Below are positions 34,583 through 45,575 of a stretch of 64,000 nucleotides of DNA, piece after piece. Below the pieces are notes generated by a model. It searched no databases. It saw only the letters and a program-made list of their open reading frames with translations, and was not told the origin of the DNA. Positions within the stretch are counted from its first letter, which is position 1, and every line of letters starts with the position of its first letter. The stretch covers positions 62,001-126,000 of the forward strand of contig CAMBBS010000001.1 in assembly GCA_945863875.1 (NCBI GenBank), written 5' to 3'. The stretch comes from Desulfopila aestuarii DSM 18488 (GTDB lineage: Bacteria; Desulfobacterota; Desulfobulbia; Desulfobulbales; Desulfocapsaceae). Made by a program: the position numbers and the translations under genes.

Positions 34583-35182
34583 TTAATTATTGTCGATATC
34601 CTCGCGGCAGTCAGGGCATAGGGGCCTGATCACCTTTCTGCCGGCGGCCTGATGGACATATTCTTCCAGGGTCATCCAGTGGTGGTCCTGATGGAGGATT
34701 TTTTTACAGCCAAGGCAAATGGGCAGGAGGCTTTCCAGATGGTCTATTTTCTCCAGGGCGAGGACGAGGTCGCTGAGAATATCGTACTTTTCCTGGAGCA
34801 CTCTCTTGCGGCCAATCGCATAATGTATCGATTTGCAGAGCAAGGCGGACGAAAGAAGATTTTTCTCCAGATAATCCTCGGCGCCATAGCGGACCGCCTG
34901 CTGGGCTATGGCATCATTTTCCCCATCGGCAAGAACGAGAATCGCCGTCTCTGCATATTCCGTGATGACGCGGCGGGCGGTATCCAGCCCCGAGGAATCC
35001 GGCAGGTCAAGATCCAGCAGGACAACGTCAAAGTCATGGTGAGCGAGGAGAGACAGCGCCGCCCGCAGGGAATCTGCCTCCATCAAGTCGTACAAAAAGG
35101 GAGGTCTGGCGGCGAGATACTCTTTTATAAGTGCCACATCAAGCGGATTGTCCTCAACTAAGAGCAGCAGATTTTTGTTCAT
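34583..35182 (-). CDS. response regulator with C-terminal CxxC tail
   Basis: 199 residues from the ATG at 35182, set by AAGGAAAGAAAG; the frame is open to 35254 but without a ribosome site. Receiver (~1-125): VEDNPLD, phospho-Asp in VVLLDLDLPDSSG; the switch Lys region reads YLEKNL. Helices then lead to CLGCKKI and, ~30 residues on, CPDC, the same metal-binding tail type as in 16171-16740. No DNA-binding domain is present. First gene of the right-hand half of the signalling cluster. Confidence 0.87.
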   Translation of the reverse strand: MNKNLLLLVEDNPLDVALIKEYLAARPPFLYDLMEADSLRAALSLLAHHDFDVVLLDLDLPDSSGLDTARRVITEYAETAILVLADGENDAIAQQAVRYGAEDYLEKNLLSSALLCKSIHYAIGRKRVLQEKYDILSDLVLALEKIDHLESLLPICLGCKKILHQDHHWMTLEEYVHQAAGRKVIRPLCPDCREDIDNN

Positions 35183-35513
35183 CTTTCTTTCCTTGCATCG
35201 AATTGACCAGTGCCGTACCGGCGAAACTTTTTCAATCTGACTTGCAAAAAACATACCCAGTGGCAGCCGAGGCCGGATATGCCATTTTCTAATAAAATGG
35301 CGATGTTATTATGACCCTGACGGTTCGGCGCTGAAAATGTGATGCATCAATGCGCTGGGTAGACGGGAGTGCATAGCAAATTTAGTGAATTATTCCTTTA
35401 TTTAGTGTTTACTGCATGGAGCGATACCTTTTGATTCGTCAACGGCACGAGAATGTTATACCGGCTTGCTTCCTTTTTACCGGGGGCAGGCGATGCTGTA
35501 TGGAAGGGTACCT
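35183..35513. other. divergent intergenic region
   Basis: 330 bp between the divergent regulator genes. The one structure is GCCATTTT/AAAATGGC (35281-35288 with 35294-35301), a palindromic hairpin. No promoter was assigned. Confidence 0.4.
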
Positions 35514-36965
35514 ATGCCGGATGTTGATGCCACTGTCCTGATAATTGACAATGACCGTAACGTATTCGATATACTGCTGAAATGCACGGACAAAGGCGAG
35601 GTTCGCCTGAGCTACGCTGCCAGCCTCAGGGAAGGTCTGCAAAAAAATCAAAGAGAGTGTTTCCAGGTCATCCTGATGCGCGACTCCCTGCCGGACGGTG
35701 ACGCCTGCTATGCCCTGCAGGATTTCCAGTGTGAGAGCGACTCGCCGGAGATTGTCATCTTGTCCACCCGGGGCGATTCGGAGCAGGCGGAAATCGCCTT
35801 GAAAAGCGGTGCCTGGGATTATGTCATCGACATCGAACCGGAAAAATCCCTGCCGCACCTCCTCCGGCGTGCACTGCGCTATCGGCACGGTAAACAGGAT
35901 ACAGCGCGGCTGCTGTCAAACGACATCGGGGTTCAGGTAAAACACCACGGCATAATCGGCCGGAGCAGGCTGACCCAGAAATGCATCAATTTTGCGGCAA
36001 AGATTGCCCAGACCGATGCAAACGTCCTCATCAGCGGAGAAACAGGCACCGGCAAGGAACTTTTTGCCACCATTATTCACAACCTGAGCGCTCGGGCCTC
36101 GAAAAATCTGACCATTGTCGATTGTGCCGCACTGCCGTCGACCCTGGTGGAAAGTATCCTCTTCGGCCATGTCAGAGGCTCTTTCACGGGAGCAGATAAA
36201 GCCCAGCCGGGTATTATCAAGCAGTCCGACGGTGGCACGCTCTTTCTCGATGAGGTTGCCGAGATGCCGCCTGAGATACAGAAAAAATTCCTGCGCGTCA
36301 TCCAGGAACGAAAGTATCTTCCCGTCGGCGGCACCATCGAAACAAACAGCGATTTCCGGCTTATCGCGGCAACCAATAAAGATCTGTACGCCATGGTTGA
36401 GCAGGGCACCTTTCGCCAGGACCTGCTCTTTCGCCTGAAGACCTTTCATCTTGAGCTGCCCCCTCTGCGCCTGCGGACCGCGGATATCACCGAACTCGTC
36501 TATTATTATCGGGATGAGTACTGCAAGCGCACTCTGTTAAAAAAGAAAAAGCTCTCCCCCGACTATGTCATGTTTCTCACCCAATACTCCTGGCCGGGAA
36601 ACGTTCGTGAGTTATTTCAGGCAATCGAATGTTCGATAGCCAATGCTGGGGACAGTGCCATTCTCTACTCGAAGCATCTGCCTTTAGGCATTAGAATCGA
36701 GATTACCAAAAACAAAATAAAAGAAATGGAAATGGCGACAGCCGGGTCGCGGCATGACCGGGATGACCCGGCGCAATGGAAACTCGAGGACCTGCCGATG
36801 CTGAAAGAGGCACGAGACCGGGCGATCGCAGATCAGGAGGAAAAATATCTGCACCGGCTGCTCACCCTGACCGAGGGAAATATCCAGAAATGCTGCGCAA
36901 TCTCCGGGCTGTCCCGCTCAAGGCTGTACGATCTGCTGAAGAAATATCACCTTTCCAGCAAATAA
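35514..36965 (+). CDS. sigma-54 activator with degenerate receiver domain
   Basis: 483 residues, start at 35514 (GGAAGG 6 bp upstream; frame open from 35466). Receiver (~1-125): the phospho-Asp is replaced by Arg56 (LMRDSLP), the acidic pair is DN and the switch Lys is lost (DYVIDI), so phosphorylation control is unlikely. The AAA+ domain (~145-385) has Walker A GETGTGKE, GSFTGA (the sigma-54 contact loop, usually GAFTGA), Walker B GGTLFLDEV and the arginine-finger region. A Fis-type HTH ends the protein (NIQKCCAISGLSRSRLYDLL). It lies directly upstream of the ATPase operon, whose promoter region contains tandem palindromes and a sigma-54-like promoter, so it is the prime candidate regulator. 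Confidence 0.93.
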   Translation: MPDVDATVLIIDNDRNVFDILLKCTDKGEVRLSYAASLREGLQKNQRECFQVILMRDSLPDGDACYALQDFQCESDSPEIVILSTRGDSEQAEIALKSGAWDYVIDIEPEKSLPHLLRRALRYRHGKQDTARLLSNDIGVQVKHHGIIGRSRLTQKCINFAAKIAQTDANVLISGETGTGKELFATIIHNLSARASKNLTIVDCAALPSTLVESILFGHVRGSFTGADKAQPGIIKQSDGGTLFLDEVAEMPPEIQKKFLRVIQERKYLPVGGTIETNSDFRLIAATNKDLYAMVEQGTFRQDLLFRLKTFHLELPPLRLRTADITELVYYYRDEYCKRTLLKKKKLSPDYVMFLTQYSWPGNVRELFQAIECSIANAGDSAILYSKHLPLGIRIEITKNKIKEMEMATAGSRHDRDDPAQWKLEDLPMLKEARDRAIADQEEKYLHRLLTLTEGNIQKCCAISGLSRSRLYDLLKKYHLSSK

Positions 36966-36982
36966 TCGGCAGGCAACCGTTC

Positions 36983-37018
36983 TCCTGTCTGAATGGACAA
37001 ATCCTGTCTCTCAGGACA
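36983..37018 (+). promoter_or_regulatory. tandem 17-bp palindromes, candidate enhancer for atp operon
   Basis: TCCTG-TCTGA-ATGGACA (36983-36999) and TCCTG-TCTCT-CAGGACA (37002-37018), separated by AA, i.e. 19-bp period. The identical arrangement (TCCnG-N5-nnGGACA, AA, repeat) occurs at 45530-45565. The distance to the -24 element is ~85 bp. Confidence 0.6.
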
Positions 37019-37056
37019 GCTTGCCACCATAGGCGCCTCCTTTGCCGCTCCTTTGA

Positions 37057-38934
<1,878 letters not shown>

Positions 38935-38942
<8 letters not shown>

Positions 38943-39327
38943 TCGGCGGAACAGCAGGCCAGCCATGCCGCAGGCGCAGCAGGATCTCGAAACATTCAAG
39001 AAAGAGGTCAGAAAGAGAGAAAAGCGAAAATTGGCCATGCTGCAAGACGGCAAGGAATCGGTCTGGTTCGGTCTGGGTATGTTCGGTTTGATCGGCTGGT
39101 CGATTGCCATCCCGACACTGCTTGGCATTGCCTTCGGTATCTGGCTTGATAAGCGCTGGCAGCAGGGACAGGTTTCCTGGACCCTGACCTTTCTCGTGGT
39201 AGGCCTGTGCCTCGGCTGTGTCAATGCCTGGTTCTGGATGGTCAGAGAGCGTGAAGCCCTCCATGCAAAGGATGGAAATAACACTAAAGAAGACCGCCGG
39301 AAAACAAAACAGCACAAACCGTTGTAA
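38935..39327 (+). CDS. atpQ: N-type ATPase accessory membrane protein AtpQ (AtpI-like)
   Basis: 130 residues from the ATG at 38935. A charged N-terminal helix is followed by two membrane segments (SVWFGLGMFGLIGWSIAIPT and WTLTFLVVGLCLGC), and the short loop LDKRW between them. AtpQ/AtpI proteins are thought to help assemble the c-ring. It overlaps atpC by 8 bp. A start at 38845 is possible in frame but would lie inside atpC. Confidence 0.82.
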
Positions 39328-39390
39328 CCGGGGCGGTCGCAACATGATCCGGCAGTGGAAAAGAGTAACGGCGCCAACAGGGAGATCGGG

Positions 39391-39684
39391 ATGGAAGATA
39401 CCATGGTAACGCAGGCAGCGGTTTTTATCGGCGGCCTGCTGACCGGCGGCAGCAACTACCTTGGTTTGTGGTTGACGGTCAAAAAAGTTGCCGGCAGCAG
39501 CCGGCCGACACGCCTCGTTTTGTCAAGTATGCTGCTGCGACTTGCTGCGTGTGTGGCACTCTTTTCTCTGCTTATGGACTCTCGCGGGGAAAGACTTGTG
39601 CCGGTTTTGGCGGGATTTTATCTGTCCCGGATTCTGGCATGCCGGCGATTCGGCGTTTCACCTGGCACATCTCGTCTTCGCTGA
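39391..39684 (+). CDS. atpR: N-type ATPase accessory membrane protein AtpR
   Basis: 97 residues from the ATG at 39391, preceded by AGGGAG; an in-frame ATG at 39355 has no ribosome site. Three hydrophobic segments (~5-30, ~45-63, ~70-85) with conserved arginines (RPTRLVLSSMLLRLAAC, LSRILACRR), the hallmark of AtpR, proposed to interact with the c-subunit glutamates during assembly. It is unique to N-type operons and supports the classification of the whole locus. Confidence 0.8.
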   Translation: MEDTMVTQAAVFIGGLLTGGSNYLGLWLTVKKVAGSSRPTRLVLSSMLLRLAACVALFSLLMDSRGERLVPVLAGFYLSRILACRRFGVSPGTSRLR

Positions 39685-39714
39685 GGCGAAGATTTCATAA
39701 AATTTCGAGGGCCT

Positions 39715-40434
39715 ATGCCTATCAGTCCGGACAAGGTCGTTTATCTGCAATGGGGAGGCGTCACAATCAATGCCACCATTGTCTTTACCTGGGCTGTCGT
39801 GCTCGTCTTGAGCCTCGGCTCGTGGCTCATCACCAGGCGCTTGTCGACCACGGAAGACTTGTCCCGCTGGCAGAACCTGCTCGAAGTGCTTGTCGACGGC
39901 ATGCGTCAGCAGATTCGTCAGATCAGTCAGCAGGAACCGGACCAGTACCTGGAATTTATCGGCACCCTTTTTCTTTTTATCGCCTCTGCCAATATCCTGA
40001 CCATCGTCCCCGGCTACCTGCCGCCGACCGGGTCCCTTTCCACCACCGCGGGCCTGGCCGCCTGCGTCTTTATTGCCGTACCTCTGTATGGTGTCATGCA
40101 TCAGGGGCTGGCCGGTTATCTGCGACATTACCTGCAGCCGTCACTGTTTATGCTGCCGTTCAATGTCATCGGTGAATTTTCCCGCACCGTTGCCCTGGCG
40201 GTGCGGCTTTTCGGCAATGTCATGAGCGGCCATATGATCGTCGCCATTCTGGTTTCTATCGTACCGCTTCTCTTCCCCATAATCATGCAGGTTTTCGGCC
40301 TTCTGACCGGTCTCATTCAGGCCTACATCTTTGCGGTCCTGGCCATTGTCTACATCGCTTCCTCGGCACGGTCATTGAAAGAGAAACAGTCCCCGGATGA
40401 ACATAACGATATGGAGCAAGAACACTATGGATAA
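39715..40434 (+). CDS. atpB: N-type ATPase subunit a
   Basis: 239 residues with five or six membrane segments. The essential Arg is in ALAVRLFGNVMSGH, and the following helices (FPIIMQVFGLLTGLIQAYIF) carry the conserved Gln. Subunit a forms the two ion half-channels against the c-ring. It is followed by atpE with an 8-bp overlap. Confidence 0.92.
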   Translation: MPISPDKVVYLQWGGVTINATIVFTWAVVLVLSLGSWLITRRLSTTEDLSRWQNLLEVLVDGMRQQIRQISQQEPDQYLEFIGTLFLFIASANILTIVPGYLPPTGSLSTTAGLAACVFIAVPLYGVMHQGLAGYLRHYLQPSLFMLPFNVIGEFSRTVALAVRLFGNVMSGHMIVAILVSIVPLLFPIIMQVFGLLTGLIQAYIFAVLAIVYIASSARSLKEKQSPDEHNDMEQEHYG

Positions 40435-40705
40435 CCTGACCCTGATCGGCATGGTATCGATTGCCATCTCCGGTATCACCATGGCCATCGGTTCCATCGC
40501 CCCGGCACTCGGCGAAGGCCGGGCCGTGGCCAGCGCCCTTGCCGCACTGGCACAGCAGCCCGATGAAGCAAACACCATCACCCGGACGCTCTTTGTCAGC
40601 CTGGCGATGATTGAATCGACAGGCATTTACTGCTTTGTCGTGTCGATGATTCTGCTGTTTGCCAACCCTTTCTGGGAGTATTTTCTTCAACAGGCCGGTG
40701 GCTGA
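40427..40705 (+). CDS. atpE: N-type ATPase subunit c
   Basis: 92 residues in a two-helix hairpin, from the ATG at 40427 (GGAG ~10 bp upstream). Helix 1 contains SIAPALGEGRA, with Glu30 where Na+-type F-ATPases have Gln; helix 2 contains the ion carboxylate Glu63 in AMIESTGIYCF with Ser64 and Tyr68. Two carboxylates per site, with EST and Tyr, is the N-type arrangement. EST/Y was used to predict Na+ specificity, yet a related N-type ring from Burkholderia was reported as H+-specific, so the coupling ion here is open. The loop is AQQPDEA. Confidence 0.93.
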   Translation: MDNLTLIGMVSIAISGITMAIGSIAPALGEGRAVASALAALAQQPDEANTITRTLFVSLAMIESTGIYCFVVSMILLFANPFWEYFLQQAGG

Positions 40706-40707
40706 TC

Positions 40708-41520
40708 ATGCCCGTGGACTGGTTCACGACGATTGCCCAGACAGGTAATTTTCTTCTCCTGGTCTTTCTGCTGAGGCACTTCCTCTACGGCCCGATCATC
40801 AAGGCGATGGAGAAACGGGAACAGAAGATTGCCAGGCGTATCGAGGATGCCGAATCTGCCAGGCGGGAAGCGGAGGAGAACAAGAGGCAGTTTGAAGAAG
40901 AATCGGCACGGCTGCGGCAACAAAAGGAACTGGTCCTGGACGAGGCCAAAAAGCAGGCGGAAAGTGAGCGGCAGCAGAAGCGCCAGGAGATGGACGGTCA
41001 CTTGGCCGAAATGGCAGAGCGCTGGCAAGGCGATCTGGCGAAACAGCAGCAGGCCTTTATCGACGAGCTGGCCCGCCGCACGGCGGAACAGGTTCTTTTG
41101 ACGGCAAGCCGTGCCCTGCAGGATCTTGCCGGGCAGGATCTGCAGGAGCGGATGATCGAGGTCTTCATCAGCAGGCTGGTAAATCTTGATAAAAACAAGG
41201 TGCAGCGGCTTCGGCATTCCCTGGCAAAAGAAGATCCGTCGGTGACCATAACCGCTGTCTTCGCGCTGAATAGTGCCGCAAGGGAGCGACTGACGCGGGC
41301 CTTGCACGAGGTGTTCGGCAGCAGGGTCGCGGTCCTCTATGCGCGCGACGCAAAGCTGTTGGCCGGGGTGAAACTGGACAGCGGCAATGATGTCGTGGCC
41401 TGGAACCTGGAGGAATATATCGCCGGCTTGAGGAAAGAAACAGCTCGTATCATGGCGGGGCGGCAGCCCGCCGAGGACGATGACAGGGCCGAAAAAATAA
41501 CGGCAGGCGGGTTTCGGTGA
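40708..41520 (+). CDS. atpF: N-type ATPase subunit b with delta-like C-terminus
   Basis: 270 residues, longer than a normal b subunit (~160). One N-terminal membrane helix (FTTIAQTGNFLLLVFLLRHFLYGP), a long charged coiled coil (~35-150), then ~110 residues (SRLVNLDKNKVQRLRHSLAKEDPSVTI through SGNDVVAWNLEEYIAGL) resembling the C-terminal domain of delta. No separate atpH is present, so this fusion should serve as both stator b and delta. It starts 2 bp after atpE. Confidence 0.9.
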   Translation: MPVDWFTTIAQTGNFLLLVFLLRHFLYGPIIKAMEKREQKIARRIEDAESARREAEENKRQFEEESARLRQQKELVLDEAKKQAESERQQKRQEMDGHLAEMAERWQGDLAKQQQAFIDELARRTAEQVLLTASRALQDLAGQDLQERMIEVFISRLVNLDKNKVQRLRHSLAKEDPSVTITAVFALNSAARERLTRALHEVFGSRVAVLYARDAKLLAGVKLDSGNDVVAWNLEEYIAGLRKETARIMAGRQPAEDDDRAEKITAGGFR

Positions 41521-41523
41521 TAT

Positions 41524-43110
41524 ATGAACGACGGGAAGAGAGAAACGAAAGATGCCGGAACAACGGTGGATCTCTCGACGGTCGTCGAACATATCTTTTC
41601 CTCGCTGCACAAGGCGACCAAGGCCTATACACCGCGCCTCGAAGTGCATGAGGTCGGCCGTGTTCTGGCCATAGCCGGCGGGGTGGCCACCGTCGGTGGA
41701 TTGAGCCGGGTCCAGTCGGAGGAACTGCTTCACTTCCCCGATAATGTTTACGGTCTGGCCTTCAATCTCGATCCGGACGGGATCGGTGTCGTCATGCTTG
41801 GTGACGGTGACAACATCGGTGCCGGCTCCCGGGTGAGGCGAACCGGCCGGGTCATAGACATTCCCGTGGGTGAAGAACTGCTCGGCCGGGTGATAAATGT
41901 CCTCGGCCAGCCCCTGGATGGAAAAAACAGTCCGCGGGCATCAGATCGTTATCAGGTTGAGCGGGACGCCCCGGCCATCATGGATCGGGCGCCGGTCACC
42001 GTGCCGCTCGAAACCGGCATCAAGGTCATTGACGCCCTGATTCCCGTCGGTCGCGGCCAGCGGGAACTCATTCTCGGCGATCGCCAGACCGGAAAGACGG
42101 CCATCGCCCTTGATACCATTGTCAACCAGAAGGGCAAGGATGTCGTCTGTGTGTACTGCTCCATCGGCCGGCGCAGCTCGGCCACGGCGACGCTGACCAA
42201 TGACCTGCGCAAAAAAGGCGCCATGGAGCATACCGTCATTGTCGTCGCCGCCGGGGAGCAGCCGCCGGGAGTGCGTTATATCGCACCCTATGCGGCAACC
42301 GCCATTGGTGAATATTTCATGGATCGAGGCCGTGACGTTCTGGTCGTCTACGACGACCTGACCCAGCATGCCGTTGCCTACCGGGAACTGTCGCTGCTGC
42401 TGCGGCGGCCGCCCGGCCGGGAGGCCTATCCCGGGGATATTTTTTATATCCACTCGCGTCTGCTCGAACGGTCAACCCATCTGCGTCCGGCCCTGGGCGG
42501 AGGTTCCCTGACCGCCCTGCCGATTATCGAAACCGAAGCGCAGAACGTCTCCGCCTATATCCCGACCAATCTGATTTCAATCACCGACGGCCAGATCTAC
42601 CTGTCGCCGGACCTTTTTAAAAAAGGTGTTCTGCCGGCGGTCGACCCCGGCAAGTCGGTCTCTCGGGTCGGTGGAAAAACCCAGCTGCCGGCATACCAGG
42701 CGGTAGCCGGTACGCTGCGCCTGTCCTATGCACAGTTCGTCGAGCTGGAAAAATTCGCCCGGTTCAGTACCCGCCTCGATGCAGCGACGCAAAAGGATCT
42801 CGAGCGCGGGCGACGGGTTCGGGAAATCCTTAAACAGCACCGTTTTGCACCCCTGTCACCGACCCAGCAGGTTGTTAGCCTGCTGGCGGTCAATGCAGGA
42901 GTCTTTGACGATGTGGCGGTCGGTACGGTGCGCGGTGCCGAGGAGAAGATCATTGCCGCCGTTGATGACAAACTGGCCGGTGTCCGTGATCGTCTGCACC
43001 GGGGAGAAAAGCTTACCGCCGAGGACCGCGAGAAAATTCTCGCCGTGGCCCGGCAGGTTGTTGCCGAGCAGGTAAAATCCTCAACCGATTCTGCAGGTCA
43101 ACAAGGATAA
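41524..43110 (+). CDS. atpA: N-type ATPase alpha subunit
   Basis: 528 residues. Non-catalytic nucleotide-binding alpha subunit: P-loop [44 protein letters not shown] (shared signature), and the arginine finger in [23 protein letters not shown]. The N-terminal extension ([17 protein letters not shown]) is a little longer than in housekeeping AtpA. It is separated from atpF by 3 bp. Confidence 0.94.
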   Translation: MNDGKRETKDAGTTVDLSTVVEHIFSSLHKATKAYTPRLEVHEVGRVLAIAGGVATVGGLSRVQSEELLHFPDNVYGLAFNLDPDGIGVVMLGDGDNIGAGSRVRRTGRVIDIPVGEELLGRVINVLGQPLDGKNSPRASDRYQVERDAPAIMDRAPVTVPLETGIKVIDALIPVGRGQRELILGDRQTGKTAIALDTIVNQKGKDVVCVYCSIGRRSSATATLTNDLRKKGAMEHTVIVVAAGEQPPGVRYIAPYAATAIGEYFMDRGRDVLVVYDDLTQHAVAYRELSLLLRRPPGREAYPGDIFYIHSRLLERSTHLRPALGGGSLTALPIIETEAQNVSAYIPTNLISITDGQIYLSPDLFKKGVLPAVDPGKSVSRVGGKTQLPAYQAVAGTLRLSYAQFVELEKFARFSTRLDAATQKDLERGRRVREILKQHRFAPLSPTQQVVSLLAVNAGVFDDVAVGTVRGAEEKIIAAVDDKLAGVRDRLHRGEKLTAEDREKILAVARQVVAEQVKSSTDSAGQQG

Positions 43111-43116
43111 AAGATC

Positions 43117-44010
43117 ATGCAGACCGCCGAACAGCTGACACGGCGTATCAACAGCGCCACCGACCTGCTTGACATCGTCAGGACCATGAAGGGCCTGGCG
43201 GCGGTGAGCATCAACCGGTATGAGCGGGCGGTCAATTCGATCGATGAATACTATCGCACCGTCCTCCTCGGGCTGCAGGCGGTGCTGCAGGCTGGGCCGA
43301 CCGGTATGCGCCGCCGGCAGGAGCGGCGGACTGAAGCGAGGCGTTTGGGCATTGTTGTCTTCGGCTCCGACCAGGGCATGTGTGGCGGTTTTAATGACAG
43401 GATCGGCCATTTTGCCATCGGCAGGATCCCCCGGCTGCATGACAACCGGAGCCCGCCACGTCTTCTCTGTGTCGGTGCCAGAGTGGCTGCATTTCTCGAA
43501 GCGGCAGGGTTTCCTGTCGAAGAAGTGTACGCGGTTCCCGGTTCGCTGGACGGCATTGTCCCCCAGTCGCAGAATATTCTGGCGGCCATTGATGGATGGC
43601 GGGAACAGGATCAGGTGAATACCGTTAAACTGTTCCATAACAGCAAGGCCAAGGGTGTTTCCGCTCAACAGCAAGAGATCCACCTGCTGCCCCTGGCCGA
43701 TGAGTGGTATGGCGATATCGTTGCCCGTCCATGGGCGTCCCGGTCCCTTCCGGTGTACACCCTCGGGCGCAACCGGCTTTTTTCGTCCCTGCTTCGCCAG
43801 TATCTTTTTGTCTCCCTGTACCGTGCCTTTGCCCAGTCCATGGCGACGGAAAATGCCGGTCGCCTCTCTGCCATGCAGGCGGCGGAAGAAAATATCGACG
43901 AACGGCTGGAAGATCTTTTCGCGGAATATCGCCGGCAACGGCAGTCGTCGATCACCTCGGAGCTGCTCGATATTGTTTCCGGCTTTGAGGCTATGTCTGT
44001 CGAAAAGTGA
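43117..44010 (+). CDS. atpG: N-type ATPase gamma subunit
   Basis: 297 residues. N- and C-terminal helices of the rotor coiled coil (LTRRINSATDLLDIVRTMKGLAAV; MQAAEENIDERLEDLFAEYRRQRQSSITSELLDIVSG) around a Rossmann-like core (GIVVFGSDQGMCGGFND). N-type gamma is more divergent than F-type gamma, as seen here. It is the last gene of the atp operon, 6 bp after atpA. A short CTCCTG/CAGGAG hairpin follows at ~44047. Confidence 0.92.
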   Translation: MQTAEQLTRRINSATDLLDIVRTMKGLAAVSINRYERAVNSIDEYYRTVLLGLQAVLQAGPTGMRRRQERRTEARRLGIVVFGSDQGMCGGFNDRIGHFAIGRIPRLHDNRSPPRLLCVGARVAAFLEAAGFPVEEVYAVPGSLDGIVPQSQNILAAIDGWREQDQVNTVKLFHNSKAKGVSAQQQEIHLLPLADEWYGDIVARPWASRSLPVYTLGRNRLFSSLLRQYLFVSLYRAFAQSMATENAGRLSAMQAAEENIDERLEDLFAEYRRQRQSSITSELLDIVSGFEAMSVEK

Positions 44011-44156
44011 TTGGCCTGGCTTTTATGTCGGGCAATGGTTTTGTTGCTCCTGGCAGGAGTCACAGTGAAAAAAACAGGCATGGAAATTGAATCCATAATC
44101 ATAAAAAGCGAAGGACAACCGGTCTGATTATTGGGAAATATCAAAGGGATAAAAAA

Positions 44157-44813
44157 ATGTCTCCAACACAGTTGAGTGATTTCCAGCGAGTCAGGGAAGC
44201 AATGGCTGATGTGCAGCTTGTCCGGCGGGGGATACGTGACCCGGCGGTCCTGGCCGCGATGCGAAAAATAGCGCGGCATCGCTTCGTCCCGGCGCATCTG
44301 CAGATGCTGGCCTACGAGGATCAACCCCTCCCGATTGATCGTCAGCAGACCATTTCACAGCCGTATATGGTGGCCTTGATGACTGAGGCACTGGTCTTGT
44401 CGAAAAATGACACGGTACTGGAAGTAGGCACCGGCAGCGGGTATCAGGCCGCTGTTCTGGCCGAACTCTGCCGCGCGGTGTACACGGTTGAAAAAATTCC
44501 CGAACTGGCGGAAAAGGCGGCGGCCGTTCTGCACCAGCTCGGCTACGGTAATATTACCATCAGCGTGGCCGACGGAACCCGAGGCTGGCCGGAACATCAG
44601 CCTTACAACGGGATTATCGTCACTGCCGGTGCACCCCATGTTCCCCAGCCGCTGCTCGATCAGCTCGCCGAGGGAGGCCGGCTGCTCATACCGGTCGGCG
44701 ATCATGACCTGCAGCAGCTGCTGCGACTGACCCGCACCCCGGACGGAATAGTGAAGGAAGATCTGGGCGGATGCCGTTTCGTCCCTCTGCGTGGCGAGTA
44801 CGGCTGGGCATAG
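44157..44813 (+). CDS. pcm: protein-L-isoaspartate O-methyltransferase
   Basis: 218 residues, typical Pcm length. It repairs isomerised Asp/Asn residues by methylating L-isoaspartate with S-adenosylmethionine in the cytosol. Visible are MRKIARHRFVP, the YEDQPLPIDRQQTISQPYMVA substrate loop, the SAM motif LEVGTGSGYQAAVLA, and NGIIVTAGAPHVPQPLLDQL. It lies 146 bp after atpG and converges on the second UspA gene. Confidence 0.94.
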   Translation: MSPTQLSDFQRVREAMADVQLVRRGIRDPAVLAAMRKIARHRFVPAHLQMLAYEDQPLPIDRQQTISQPYMVALMTEALVLSKNDTVLEVGTGSGYQAAVLAELCRAVYTVEKIPELAEKAAAVLHQLGYGNITISVADGTRGWPEHQPYNGIIVTAGAPHVPQPLLDQLAEGGRLLIPVGDHDLQQLLRLTRTPDGIVKEDLGGCRFVPLRGEYGWA

Positions 44814-44820
44814 GCTGTCT

Positions 44821-45249
44821 TCACGGAACGACCAGAACCGGGCAGTAAATAGTATTCAGTACCTTATGGGTGACACTGCCGAGAAAAAGTCCGGTAATAT
44901 TCGAGTGGCCGTGCGAACCCATGATTATCAGGTCAAATTCTTTCGATCTGGCCAGGTCGGTAAGCACTTTTCCCGGCGAACCGAGAATACTTTTCGTGGT
45001 GAAATCGACTCCCGCCTCCTGCAGCTGCTGTGCTGCTTTCTCCAGGATTTTATTTGACTGATTTTCAACACTTTTGCTCACTTCCTTGGCAAAGATGCCG
45101 CTGACCTCCAGGCTGGCATCCAGCAATTCATAACAGTTTACCGCACAGATCCTGGCACTGGAAACCTTGGCCAGGTCAATGGCGCATTCTATTGCGTGGG
45201 CGGAGAAGCTGGAGCCGTCGACGGGAACAAGAATATTGGTGATATGCAT
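44821..45249 (-). CDS. universal stress protein, UspA family
   Basis: 142 residues, single Usp domain. The N-terminal NILVPVDGSSFSAHAIECAIDLA and the complete ATP-binding loop MGSHGHSNITGLFLGSVTHKVL (G-x2-G-x9-GS) mark an ATP-binding type. AGGAGAA precedes the ATG. It converges with pcm (7-bp gap) and is divergent from the DUF3047 gene. The tandem 17-bp palindromes at 45530-45565 lie ~280 bp upstream of it and ~10 bp upstream of the DUF3047 start, so they could serve either gene. Confidence 0.93.
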   Translation of the reverse strand: MHITNILVPVDGSSFSAHAIECAIDLAKVSSARICAVNCYELLDASLEVSGIFAKEVSKSVENQSNKILEKAAQQLQEAGVDFTTKSILGSPGKVLTDLARSKEFDLIIMGSHGHSNITGLFLGSVTHKVLNTIYCPVLVVP

Positions 45250-45529
45250 GGGAATTCTCCTGCTGTTGAGGTTGATGGCATCGCAGCAACATTTTTTTAC
45301 GCAGCCATCTTGACGTCCGACTTTCTACCAGTTCATCAGGATATACCGCCGTGACATCGCCGGGGGCCGGCACGGGGGACATGCGAAAATTATAAGTCGC
45401 TGCAGAGGTTCGGGCAAGGGTGGCGCCTGGCAAGATCCGCAGGAAGGAAGAAAGGACAGCAACTCCTCTTTAGTCTATGCTAAAAAAGAGCGAGCCGGTA
45501 TAGTCGGACCGGGTGCATCTCTTTTTTCG

Positions 45530-45565
45530 TCCCGTAGCAACGGACAAATCCGGTCTTTTCGGACA
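45530..45565 (+). promoter_or_regulatory. tandem 17-bp palindromes, same layout as at atpD
   Basis: TCCCG-TAGCA-ACGGACA (45530-45546), AA, then TCCGG-TCTTT-TCGGACA (45549-45565). Period 19, identical to 36983-37018. A sigma-54-like element lies ~63 bp downstream at 45628-45642. Confidence 0.55.
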
Positions 45566-45575
45566 AGAGCTATTC

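Noticed and set aside
39468-40175. 235-codon plus-strand frame across atpR and atpB
   Set aside because: Out of frame with AtpR and AtpB, whose membrane segments and essential Arg are in the other frames.
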